A DNA stretch of 7,943 nt, taken from the NCBI GenBank assembly GCA_964367085.1, contig CAYIWL010000038.1:1-7943 (forward strand), in the 5' to 3' direction. Of this stretch, positions 1-7,472 are shown in pieces. The notes under the pieces were generated by a model, which was not told where the DNA came from, made no database searches, and saw nothing but the letters and a program-made list of their open reading frames with translations. This DNA is from JACPIN01 sp964367085. GTDB lineage: Archaea > Nanobdellota > Nanobdellia > SCGC-AAA011-G17 > ARS1403. Numbering within the stretch: the first letter of the stretch is position 1; every line of letters starts with the position of its first letter. The translations under genes and the position numbers were made by a program.

Positions 1-1
1 A

Positions 2-967
2 GATCAGTTAATGAAAACTGCAATAAAAAAAGGTATATCCTTGGAAATTGTGTACCTGAACTGCAAAATGAAGAGAGTTGCCGATACAGAGTATAGATTA
101 CTTGCGCAGCTTGCAAATAGTTTTGGAGCTAAGGTTCCTGCTACCGGATTGCCTACCGATGAGGTTTATAGATTATTTATTGAGAAGATTGATGACAAAG
201 ATAGAATGATAATCCTTATACTTGACGAGATAGATCAACTTGTTCATAAAATAGGGGATGGGATTTTGTATAATTTAACAAGATTAAATGGAGAGCTAAA
301 AAAAGCGGAAATATCTTTCATAGGGATTAGCAATGATCTTGTGTTTGTTGATAATTTAGATCCTAGAGTTAAGAGCAGTTTGAGTGAGGAGGAACTGGTT
401 TTCCCGCCATATAATGCAGTGCAGTTACAAGATATCTTGAAAGAAAGAGTGCAACTTGCTTTTAAGAAAGGAGTGATAGAGGAAGGGGTGATTGAAAAAT
501 GTGCTGCTTATGCTGCGAGAGAACATGGAGATGCCAGAAGAGCGTTGGAGCTTGTGAGAGTTGCCGGAGAGTTAGCTGAAAGAAAAAATAAATCTAAAGT
601 AACTATAAAATTCCTCGATGAAGCAGAGGAGAAAATCGAGAGGGATAGAATTGTTGACATTGTTAAAACCCAACCGAAACAAGGACAGATTGTTTTGTAT
701 AGTATCTTTAATCTGGAATTTGATAATAAATCTTTTACCGGAGATGTTTATGACATTTACAAGGACAAGTGCAAACTGTGCGGACTTAAACCCTTAACAC
801 AGAGAAGAGTCAGCGACATTATTGCAGAGCTTGATATGCTCGGGATAATAAATGCGAGAGTGATTAGTAAGGGGAGATACGGAAGGACGCGGGAGATTTC
901 ACTTGCCATACCCACCAGTTCTGCCGATGAGCTAAAAAAAACATTAGAAACAAGCCTTGCAATATGA
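2..967 (+). CDS. cdc6: Orc1/Cdc6 replication initiator, 5'-truncated by window edge
   Basis: Orc1/Cdc6-type AAA+ ATPase that binds origin repeats and helps open the origin and load the MCM helicase. The reading frame is open to the window edge (D-Q-L before the first ATG at 11), and the Walker A P-loop is missing, so the true start lies upstream and ATG 11 is internal. 321 codons are visible. Motifs seen: Walker B ILDEID (D at 224, E at 227), sensor 1 GISND (N at 332), arginine finger LDPRVKSS (R at 365), and sensor 2 GDARRA (about 527-544). A winged-helix DNA-binding domain follows from about 650 to the end, with a basic wing GRYGRTR near 874-894. The stop overlaps the DP1 start by 4 bases (ATGA, 964-967), indicating co-transcription and coupled translation. 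The family assignment is firm; orc1 and cdc6 names are used interchangeably in archaea. Confidence 0.95.
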   Translation, partial: DQLMKTAIKKGISLEIVYLNCKMKRVADTEYRLLAQLANSFGAKVPATGLPTDEVYRLFIEKIDDKDRMIILILDEIDQLVHKIGDGILYNLTRLNGELKKAEISFIGISNDLVFVDNLDPRVKSSLSEEELVFPPYNAVQLQDILKERVQLAFKKGVIEEGVIEKCAAYAAREHGDARRALELVRVAGELAERKNKSKVTIKFLDEAEEKIERDRIVDIVKTQPKQGQIVLYSIFNLEFDNKSFTGDVYDIYKDKCKLCGLKPLTQRRVSDIIAELDMLGIINARVISKGRYGRTREISLAIPTSSADELKKTLETSLAI

Positions 968-2559
968 ATAATGAGATAAATCACTTCACTGAAAAAGGAT
1001 TCTTGATCAGCCCCGAGCTTTTTGATAAAATAAATTTCATTGATTGCGAGAAACTACTTGGGAAGCTTAGCTCTGAAATTGTAGTTGTAAATGAAGATCT
1101 AGTTAAATCTATCGAAGATAATAAACAGAAAGACCTGAACTGGGCTAGTTTTGATGATGCAAAGGTCCTGCTTGAAAAAACCGGAATTAGCGAAGAGTAT
1201 GATGCCTTTTTGGATGTTATTCTTGAGAGATTAGTTGAAACTACTTTCGTTGAAAATAATGTAGTTCAAGATGTTATTGAAAAGGGAGATAGTGAAAGCG
1301 GAGTAGTTGTCTTACGATCTTTTAATGATCCTTCCAAAAAAATGTGCGTTGAAGACTTTGTTTCTCTTTTTAACAATAGGTATAGGACTTTGAAAGAAAT
1401 TTTATGTGGTCGGCTTGAACTTAAAGATGCGATCTCCATCAGCAGGGCACTCAACAAGAACAATGAAAGAGTTGCACTTATCGGGATCGTCGATAACAAG
1501 CGAATAACAAAGAAGGATAATACCCTGCTTGAGCTGGAAGATTTAAGCGGTAGGATAAATGTTCTGATAAACAGAAACAGAAATGAATTGAGAGAAGTAG
1601 TGAAGGAGATTGTTTTGGATGAAGTTATAGGAATTACTGGAAATATAAGCAATGGATTTGTCTTTGTTGATAAAGTCTTCTTTCCTGAAGTTCCTCCAAT
1701 TAAAGAATTAAAAAAAAGCCCTTTTGAGGAATATGCTATCTTTATCTCTGATTTGCATGTTGGAGGCAAAACTTTTTTGGAAGCAGAGTTTAACCGATTC
1801 CTTGATTGGTTGAATGGAAAGAGTGAAGACGAGGAACAAGTTAAATTAGTTGAGAAGATTAAATATCTTTTTATCGTCGGTGATTTGATAGAGGGGATTG
1901 GAATTTATCCCGGCCAGGAAAATGACCTTAAAATAAAAGACTATAAAGAACAGTATCGAAGCTTAGTCGAGTTATTGAAAAAAATTCCTGAAAGGATAAA
2001 TATAATCTTGTGCCCGGGGAATCATGATGCTGTCCGACTTGATGAGCCGCAACCCCCTCTTGGGAAAGAAGTGATAGGAGAATTACTTGAGAGAGGGAAT
2101 GTTTTTTCTGTGAGCAATCCTTCACTAGTTAATATCGGAGCGACAAAAGAGTTTCCTGGGTTTGATGTATTAATTTATCATGGTGGTAGTTTTACATATT
2201 ATGCTGATGCTGTCGACGAGATAAGACTGAAAGGAGGAGTTACTAGGGCGGATCTTGTAATGAAATTTTTACTGAGGAAGAGACATCTCGCACCTACACA
2301 TACTTCTACACTTTATCTTGCTGGAGGAAAGGATAATTTAGTGATAAACAAAGTTCCGGATTTTTTAGTTTCGGGACACATTCATAGATGCACGATTGCT
2401 AACTATAATAATATCTTAATGCTGAATTGCGGATGCTGGTTTCCGCAGAGCGATTATCAGGAAAAAAGAGGAATTGAACCCGAACCTGCGAGAGCGATAG
2501 CGGTGAACTTACATACAATGGATTGCAAGATATTTTATTTTGGGAATGAAAGCCAGTAA
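964..2559 (+). CDS. polB: DNA polymerase D small subunit DP1 (3'-5' proofreading exonuclease)
   Basis: Small subunit of the archaeal replicative polymerase PolD (531 aa). It pairs with DP2 in the cytoplasm and supplies the Mre11-like 3'-5' exonuclease. Residues 1-165 are a variable N-terminal region, 169-243 fit the OB fold, and from about 255 the calcineurin-like phosphoesterase domain begins. Its metal motifs are all present: SDLH (D263, H265), GDLIEG (D307), PGNHD (N353, H354, D355), YHGG (H406) and GHIH (H472, H474). Proofreading is therefore predicted to be intact. The motif II tail reads GDxxE where many homologues have GDxxD. The length is within the family range and shorter than the Pyrococcus protein. 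Start: ATG 964 overlaps the cdc6 stop, with no obvious Shine-Dalgarno, so translation probably restarts after cdc6. The gene is called polB or dp1; it is not family B polymerase. Confidence 0.95.
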   Translation: MNNEINHFTEKGFLISPELFDKINFIDCEKLLGKLSSEIVVVNEDLVKSIEDNKQKDLNWASFDDAKVLLEKTGISEEYDAFLDVILERLVETTFVENNVVQDVIEKGDSESGVVVLRSFNDPSKKMCVEDFVSLFNNRYRTLKEILCGRLELKDAISISRALNKNNERVALIGIVDNKRITKKDNTLLELEDLSGRINVLINRNRNELREVVKEIVLDEVIGITGNISNGFVFVDKVFFPEVPPIKELKKSPFEEYAIFISDLHVGGKTFLEAEFNRFLDWLNGKSEDEEQVKLVEKIKYLFIVGDLIEGIGIYPGQENDLKIKDYKEQYRSLVELLKKIPERINIILCPGNHDAVRLDEPQPPLGKEVIGELLERGNVFSVSNPSLVNIGATKEFPGFDVLIYHGGSFTYYADAVDEIRLKGGVTRADLVMKFLLRKRHLAPTHTSTLYLAGGKDNLVINKVPDFLVSGHIHRCTIANYNNILMLNCGCWFPQSDYQEKRGIEPEPARAIAVNLHTMDCKIFYFGNESQ

Positions 2560-5500
2560 ACAAATACTGAATTATTTTGAATTGCTTGATAAAAACATTA
2601 GCTTGGCTTATGGATGTGCGAAAGTTGCCAGGAAAAAAGGATTTGACCCTGTCGACGATGTTGAAATCATCCTTGCTGAGAATATGGCGGAGAGAGTTGA
2701 AGGCCTGATCGGAACAGTTGCTCCCCAGATTAAAGGAAAAGGCGTTGTTGAAAGATTGGATGAACTTGAAAAAGAATTTGGAACGCAGGATTGGAGGGTT
2801 GCATTTAAGATTGCTGAAGAGGTTGCACTTGAGAAATTTTGTAAGTTTAATGATAAAAGAGAAGCAATGGAAGTGGGGCTTAGACTTGGTCTTGCTTACA
2901 TCACTGTGGGGGTTGTTGCTTCTCCATTAGAGGGTTTTGTTCGACTTGAATTGAAAAAAAGAAGAGACGACGGCAAGGAATATTTTGCATTGTTCTTTTC
3001 TGGACCGATAAGAAGTGCAGGAACAACTGCTACCTGTGTTTTTGTTGCACTCTCTGATTATGTAAGAAGAAGAATGGGATATGCAGAATATGATCCTGAA
3101 GATATTGAAATTAAAAGATATGTAATGGAAGTTAGAGATTTTCATGAGAGAGTAACTAACTTGCAGTATTTTCCAAGTGAAGATGAAGTTGCATTCATGA
3201 TTAGCCATTTGCCCGTGCAGATTTGTGGAGACCCTAGCGAGACAGTGGAAGTCAGCAACTATAAAGATCTGAATCGATTTGCTAGCAATTATTTGAGCAA
3301 TGGAATCTGTTTGGTTATCGGCGAGGGGTTGACTCAGAAAGGCGGGAAGTTCTGGAAAAGATTTAATGTGTGGGCTAAAGACTTTGATATGAAGGATTGG
3401 AAATGGCTTGGTGACTTTGTTGATTTGCAGAAAAAAATCCGAAGCAAGGGAGAGAAGAGTGCTAGTAGCGAGGTTTTGCCTGACTATAACTATCTCAAAG
3501 ATATTGTTGCCGGTAGGCCTGTGCTCGGCTATCCGATGAGAAATGGAGGATTGAGACTTAGATACGGAAGGAGCAGGGTTAGTGGATTGAGCTCGACGTC
3601 ATTACATCCTGCTACGATGGTTGCACTTGACTGCTTTATCGCAAATGGAACTCAGTTGAAAATGGAGCGACCCGGGAAATCTAGTACCTTGAGCGTTTGC
3701 GACAGTATCGAAGGGCCAATTGTAAAACTAAAAAATGGCAGTGTTATGTTTCTCGATAATGAGCAAGATGCCAGGAAATTTTCTAAAGACATTGAAGAGA
3801 TATTATTCCTTGGAGACATACTGATTAATTACGGAGACTTTTTTAATCGAGGGCATAAACTTGTCAAGCCAGGATATTGTGAGGAGTGGTGGCTGCTTGA
3901 ATTTGAGAATGCGATAAAAGGGAAAGGGATTGTTGAGCTGAGTTCTGAAACTGGGATCGAAGTTGATTCTTTGAAGAAATTATTCAAGGGAGATTTGATG
4001 AGTTTAAGCGGGAGGGATTGCGTATCTCTATCTAAAAAACTCGGGATTCCTCTTTATCCTAGATATACTTATCATTGGAAGTGCATAAAAATTGAAGATC
4101 TCATAAGATTGATTGAGTGGCTTTCTAAAAAAATGGTTGTCAAAAGAGACGATGGTAAGATAGAAAAAATAATTCTTCCGTATGAAAAAGACCTGATTAT
4201 CGACGATCCGAAAAGAATTTTAGAATCAATTGGGCTGCCACACATTGTTGTTGCTAATGAATATATTATTATCGAGGAGGATGCTGCCGCGGGATTTGCT
4301 GCTAGTCTCGGGTTCTTAGAGAGCGAGGATATGCTAAGGGGAAATATTCTTGAAGGTAACGAGGAGATGATTGATGCCATCAATAAATTGAGCTTAGTAA
4401 AATTGCGAGATAAGAGTGGGTGCTTTATCGGTGCTAGGATGGGTCGGCCTGAAAAAGGAAAGATGAGAAAATTAGTTGGAAGCCCGCATTGTTTATTTCC
4501 TGTAGGAGATCAAGGCGGGAAAATGAGGAGTTTACAAAGTGCATTGGAAAAAGGATACATCAAATCTGATTTCAGCATTTATTTCTGCGAAGAGTGCAAC
4601 AGAGAGAGCATCTATCCTGTTTGTGATAGATGTTGGAATCAGATTGGAAAAGTATGGTATTGTGATGAATGTAAAAAACATTATTTTAATGATAGATGTG
4701 ATAGACATGGCTTGATTAAAAACTACGCCAACAAAAAACTTGAGATACATGAGCATTTTAGAAACATCCTTGGCAAATTGAAACTTAGAAATTATCCGGA
4801 TATAATTAAGGGGGTTAGGGGGACAAGCAATTCCGAACACATTCCAGAGAATCTTGCTAAAGGAATCTTGAGGGCGGTTGAAGGAGTATATGTCAATCGC
4901 GACGGAACCATTAGGTATGATATGACGGAGATGTGCATAACTCATTTCAAACCTTGTGAGATTGGAGTTAGTATTGAACGATTGAAAGAGTTGGGATATG
5001 AGAAAGACGTCAATGGAAATGAGTTGAAAACTGAAGACCAGATAATTGAGATTATGGTGCAGGATATTGTCTTGCCTAGCTGCGAAGATAGTTTAGAAGA
5101 AGGGGCTGATCAAGTCTTGTTTAGGATAAGCAAGTTTGTTGATGAATTATTAGAAAGATTTTATGGGATGGAAAAGTTTTATGCAATAAAAGACAAGAAA
5201 GATTTGATTGGGCATTTAGTTTTAGCGATGAGTCCGCATACTTCTGCAGGTGTTGTTTGCAGGATAATAGGGTTTAGCAAATTGCAAGGGCTTTTAGCAC
5301 ATCCTTTGTTGCATTCAATTATGAGAAGAGATGCCGACGGTGATGAAGCCTGTGTTGTATTATTAATGGATGCATTGCTAAATTTTTCCAGAAAACTTTT
5401 ACCAGGACATAGGGGAGCGAGACAAGATGCACCTTTAGTTTTGACGACGAAACTTATACCTGCTGAGGTTGATGACATGGTGTTTGACATGGATGTTAGC

Positions 5501-6094
5501 TGGAGATATCCTCTTGAATTCTATGAAGCTGCTGAGAAATTTAAAGATCCTTGGGAAGTTGCAATTCCGCAGCTAAATAAAAGGCTTGGAACTGAGAAAC
5601 AGTATGAAGATTATGGTTTTACCCATAGTGTTAGCGACATAAATGCGGGTGTTCTGTGCAGCAGCTATAAGAAATTACCGACGATGAAGGAGAAAGTTTT
5701 TGGGCAGATGGATATAGCCGAGAAAGTTTCTGCTGTCAATGAGAACGATGTTGCTAGATTAGTAATTGAAAGACACTTTATGAGGGACATCAGAGGAAAC
5801 CTTAGAAAGTTTAGCCAGCAACAGTTTAGGTGCGTTGATTGTAACATGAAATTCAGAAGAGTTCCGCTTGCGGGGGTTTGCAGTAAGTGCCATGGGAGAA
5901 TAATCTTTACAATTGCAGAAGGGAGCATAGTAAAATATATCGAGCCTGCTATGAGCCTTATTGAGAAGTATGATCTGCCGGTTTATTTAAGACAGACTCT
6001 TGAACTAACTAAAACCATGATTGAAAGTGTGTTCTTGCAGGATAAAGAAAAGCAGATGGGATTGGGAAAGTGGTTTATCGAGGTGAAGAATTAA
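2546..6094 (+). CDS. polC: DNA polymerase D large subunit DP2 (catalytic)
   Basis: Catalytic subunit of PolD (1182 aa), a two-barrel polymerase related in fold to multisubunit RNA polymerases. Numbering is from ATG 2546. The N terminus (NYFELL, then DVEIILAENMAERVEGLIG) matches the family start. The first double-psi barrel region begins near 320 with GRPVLGYP and GGLRLRYGRSR. The second carries GARMGRPEKGKMRK at 629-642 and the acidic loop DADGDEA at 929-935, with D931 and D933 matching the two catalytic Asp of Pyrococcus. Zinc ligands: C681/C684/C693/C696, C706/C709/C718/H721, and C1096/C1099/C1112/C1115. A PCNA-interacting box QMGLGKWF ends at 1177. The loop is uninterrupted and the length normal, so there is no intein. 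ATG 2546 overlaps DP1 by 14 bases; a TTG at 2540 is possible but aligns less well. It is distinct from bacterial PolC. Confidence 0.96.
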   Translation: MKASKQILNYFELLDKNISLAYGCAKVARKKGFDPVDDVEIILAENMAERVEGLIGTVAPQIKGKGVVERLDELEKEFGTQDWRVAFKIAEEVALEKFCKFNDKREAMEVGLRLGLAYITVGVVASPLEGFVRLELKKRRDDGKEYFALFFSGPIRSAGTTATCVFVALSDYVRRRMGYAEYDPEDIEIKRYVMEVRDFHERVTNLQYFPSEDEVAFMISHLPVQICGDPSETVEVSNYKDLNRFASNYLSNGICLVIGEGLTQKGGKFWKRFNVWAKDFDMKDWKWLGDFVDLQKKIRSKGEKSASSEVLPDYNYLKDIVAGRPVLGYPMRNGGLRLRYGRSRVSGLSSTSLHPATMVALDCFIANGTQLKMERPGKSSTLSVCDSIEGPIVKLKNGSVMFLDNEQDARKFSKDIEEILFLGDILINYGDFFNRGHKLVKPGYCEEWWLLEFENAIKGKGIVELSSETGIEVDSLKKLFKGDLMSLSGRDCVSLSKKLGIPLYPRYTYHWKCIKIEDLIRLIEWLSKKMVVKRDDGKIEKIILPYEKDLIIDDPKRILESIGLPHIVVANEYIIIEEDAAAGFAASLGFLESEDMLRGNILEGNEEMIDAINKLSLVKLRDKSGCFIGARMGRPEKGKMRKLVGSPHCLFPVGDQGGKMRSLQSALEKGYIKSDFSIYFCEECNRESIYPVCDRCWNQIGKVWYCDECKKHYFNDRCDRHGLIKNYANKKLEIHEHFRNILGKLKLRNYPDIIKGVRGTSNSEHIPENLAKGILRAVEGVYVNRDGTIRYDMTEMCITHFKPCEIGVSIERLKELGYEKDVNGNELKTEDQIIEIMVQDIVLPSCEDSLEEGADQVLFRISKFVDELLERFYGMEKFYAIKDKKDLIGHLVLAMSPHTSAGVVCRIIGFSKLQGLLAHPLLHSIMRRDADGDEACVVLLMDALLNFSRKLLPGHRGARQDAPLVLTTKLIPAEVDDMVFDMDVSWRYPLEFYEAAEKFKDPWEVAIPQLNKRLGTEKQYEDYGFTHSVSDINAGVLCSSYKKLPTMKEKVFGQMDIAEKVSAVNENDVARLVIERHFMRDIRGNLRKFSQQQFRCVDCNMKFRRVPLAGVCSKCHGRIIFTIAEGSIVKYIEPAMSLIEKYDLPVYLRQTLELTKTMIESVFLQDKEKQMGLGKWFIEVKN
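4586..4708 (+). other. DP2 paired zinc-knuckle region
   Basis: Within DP2, eight candidate metal ligands fall in two regular sets: CxxC-x8-CxxC (C681, C684, C693, C696) and CxxC-x8-CxxH (C706, C709, C718, H721). The known PolD structures contain zinc modules in this part of DP2 that shape the DNA-binding clamp. The last ligand here is His in the context DRHG. The ligand spacing is seen directly; the two-zinc assignment is inferred. Confidence 0.75.
5831..5890 (+). other. DP2 C-terminal zinc finger
   Basis: A CxxC-x12-CxxC motif (C1096, C1099, C1112, C1115 from the ATG start) lies near the DP2 C terminus, as in other PolD large subunits. All four ligands are intact. Together with the following helix region it leads to the terminal PCNA-binding box. 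Confidence 0.75.
6053..6076 (+). other. PIP box (PCNA-binding motif) at DP2 C terminus
   Basis: Codons 1170-1177 read QMGLGKWF, matching the PCNA-interacting pattern Q-x-x-hydrophobic-x-x-aromatic-aromatic, five residues before the stop. PolD is known to be tethered to PCNA through a C-terminal DP2 motif of this kind. Trp at the first aromatic position is a mild departure from the usual Phe/Tyr. Confidence 0.7.
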
Positions 6095-6275
6095 TTTGTT
6101 GAGATTAAAATATGTTTAATTTTGTAGAAATCGGATCAAGGAATAGAACTGTTTTGTATCACATTTCAAATGCAATTAGTAAAATTGGGACTGGACTTAT
6201 TGCTGGGACTATGGTATCTTAGTTTTATGGGATTGTCTTTTATAATCATAGGAGAATTCGGAATTAATAAATATT
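6095..6275. other. Spacer between convergent transcription units
   Basis: This 181-base stretch separates the + strand DP2 stop from the - strand stop of the TctA-like gene. It must contain the 3' ends of both transcripts. It is AT-rich, has short T runs on both strands but no long U-tract, and shows no recognisable tRNA, rRNA or long inverted repeat. Two very small + strand ORFs (6112-6222 and 6170-6298) are the only coding possibilities that I see. Confidence 0.6.
6104..6123 (+). terminator. Possible weak terminator after DP2
   Basis: A perfect but all-AT 6-base inverted repeat, ATTAAA (6104-6109) and TTTAAT (6115-6120) with a 5-base loop, is followed by TTTG ten bases after the DP2 stop. 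Archaeal termination depends mainly on U-rich tracts, and this one is short, so it is only a candidate. In AT-rich DNA such a repeat can easily arise by chance. Confidence 0.25.
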
Positions 6276-6298
6276 CTAAAGAAGAAAAAATAAGATAA
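6170..6298 (+). CDS. Doubtful small ORF, 42 aa, possible single-pass membrane peptide
   Basis: An ATG-initiated frame encodes 42 residues. A hydrophobic stretch runs from about residue 6 to 28 (LGLDLLLGLWYLSFMG, then LSFIII), and the tail is basic and acidic (NKYSKEEKIR). That pattern fits a one-helix membrane peptide with its C terminus in the cytoplasm. Against it: no Shine-Dalgarno, no clear TATA box at a proper distance, no recognised family, and its last 23 bases overlap the 3' end of the opposing TctA-like gene. AT-rich DNA often yields hydrophobic chance ORFs. Confidence 0.2.
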   Translation: MQLVKLGLDLLLGLWYLSFMGLSFIIIGEFGINKYSKEEKIR

Positions 6299-7472
6299 CT
6301 GGCAATAATAAGCAGCCCATCAAATGATTCTTTCCGATTCCGATTAAAGAGGGAAGCATTCCAATAAAACTGCCGACGATTAAGACAAAAAGCCCTGTGT
6401 AAGAGGATAGCCAGAAGCACATTCCAACTATGAAAATAATTATTATAATGCATAGTTTTTGATAGTTTATTTTTGTGATTAGCGACGAGAAAACTTTTGC
6501 AAGCTTTAAACTGAGGAATATCGAGATTATTGCAGTGATAAATGCGACTGCTAAAAATAAAATCAAATCTTTTTGCGTTATCGTTTCCATTAATCTGCTT
6601 ATTATAACTACTGCTCCGTTTCTTGCTTTCTGAATTGAAGTTATTGCAATGAAACTCGTTACCATCCCCAATGTTTCTAGAGAGCCGACGAGAATCAGAA
6701 ATCCTTTGTCTGTTAACTTTATTATCTGGCTTCCTATGATTGCTGCTTGTGCTGGACCTAATCCTGGCATTAAGCTGACGAAAGTTCCGACTAGACCGGC
6801 GCTGCTCATCGCTTTTACTACTTCTTTCTTTGGAATGTCTGTTTTTGAAATTATTTGTTGTGGGATTTTTACATTGTCTTTTAAACTAATTAACAGACCT
6901 GCGATTCCGAAGAGACTGCTCAATAATGGGAAAAGAGGTTCTTTGATATTTAAATTTAAAACTCCTAATCCGAAAATACCTGAAAGTGTGAAAATAAAAA
7001 ACGCCCAGAATTTTTTTCTTTCCCTGAAGATCATATATGCGGAGATTATTATTAGAATGTATCCGATGTAATCTTTTATTGAAGAATACAAACTCGGAAG
7101 GAACTTAAGTAAAAGAGGAGTTAAGATTATCCCTAAGATTATTGCAAGAAAGCTTCCTAATACTGTTAATGTGACTGCTTCATAGCCTTTGCCTTGGAGC
7201 AGCATCCTGTGCCCCGGAAGAACGGATAATATTTTTCCTTCGCTGTCTGGCGCACCTAAATAAACTGCTGGGAGTACATTAAGAAACGTGTGAGTGATTG
7301 CCATTGAAACTATTAACACTGAAAGAATTATTGGAGAGGTGTATGCTAATAGAAAAGGCGATACTGAAAAAAGCAAAGTTGCTAAAAGATTTGTGTGAAT
7401 TCCCGGAGTTAATCCTGAGAAGATTCCTCCCAAGATTCCTATTAATACTGCAATTGCTACTTCTATTATCAT
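6276..7472 (-). CDS. TctA/DUF112-like multi-pass membrane protein
   Basis: A 398-aa integral membrane protein of the archaeal TctA-related family (COG1784 / DUF112 type), related to the large permease subunit of tripartite tricarboxylate transporters. About 12 hydrophobic segments are visible. Two similar halves each carry a Pro-Gly re-entrant style motif: GLTPGIHTN (P23-G24) and LMPGLGP (P236-G237). They are joined by a polar linker around 196-222. The stretch LGAPDSEGK followed by LPGHRMLLQGKGYEA (72-99) is typical of the archaeal branch. No TctB or TctC partner is nearby, so the substrate and even transport activity are unknown. ATG 7472 overlaps the stop of the upstream OB-fold gene by 4 bases (ATGA on the minus strand), so the two are co-translated. 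The family call is confident; function is not. Confidence 0.88.
   Translation of the reverse strand: MIIEVAIAVLIGILGGIFSGLTPGIHTNLLATLLFSVSPFLLAYTSPIILSVLIVSMAITHTFLNVLPAVYLGAPDSEGKILSVLPGHRMLLQGKGYEAVTLTVLGSFLAIILGIILTPLLLKFLPSLYSSIKDYIGYILIIISAYMIFRERKKFWAFFIFTLSGIFGLGVLNLNIKEPLFPLLSSLFGIAGLLISLKDNVKIPQQIISKTDIPKKEVVKAMSSAGLVGTFVSLMPGLGPAQAAIIGSQIIKLTDKGFLILVGSLETLGMVTSFIAITSIQKARNGAVVIISRLMETITQKDLILFLAVAFITAIISIFLSLKLAKVFSSLITKINYQKLCIIIIIFIVGMCFWLSSYTGLFVLIVGSFIGMLPSLIGIGKNHLMGCLLLPVILFFLL

Noticed and set aside
1266..1769. 167-codon open frame on the minus strand inside DP1
   Set aside because: It is antisense to the conserved DP1 OB fold and first phosphoesterase motif. The translation is Ser-rich low-complexity sequence with no family signature, as expected of a shadow frame.
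4532..4945. 137-codon open frame on the minus strand inside DP2
   Set aside because: It lies opposite the DP2 zinc-knuckle region and has no recognisable motif. DP2 is conserved throughout here.
5330..5350. Intein insertion at the DP2 active-site loop
   Set aside because: Inteins are known at conserved PolD positions in several archaea, but here the loop is continuous, the protein has normal length and there are no splicing or endonuclease motifs.
6112..6222. 36-codon + strand ORF (MFNFVEIGSRNR...) just after DP2
   Set aside because: It has an ATG, but no ribosome site, no family resemblance and only 36 codons. It overlaps the other small ORF in a different frame and is not better than chance.
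6166..6453. 95-codon minus-strand frame across the 3' end of the TctA-like gene
   Set aside because: It overlaps the real gene out of frame, starts inside it with no promoter or ribosome site, and has no recognisable domain.
6649..7071. 140-codon + strand frame opposite the TctA-like gene
   Set aside because: The minus strand carries the conserved family motifs over the same bases (for example LMPGLGP), so the + frame is a shadow.
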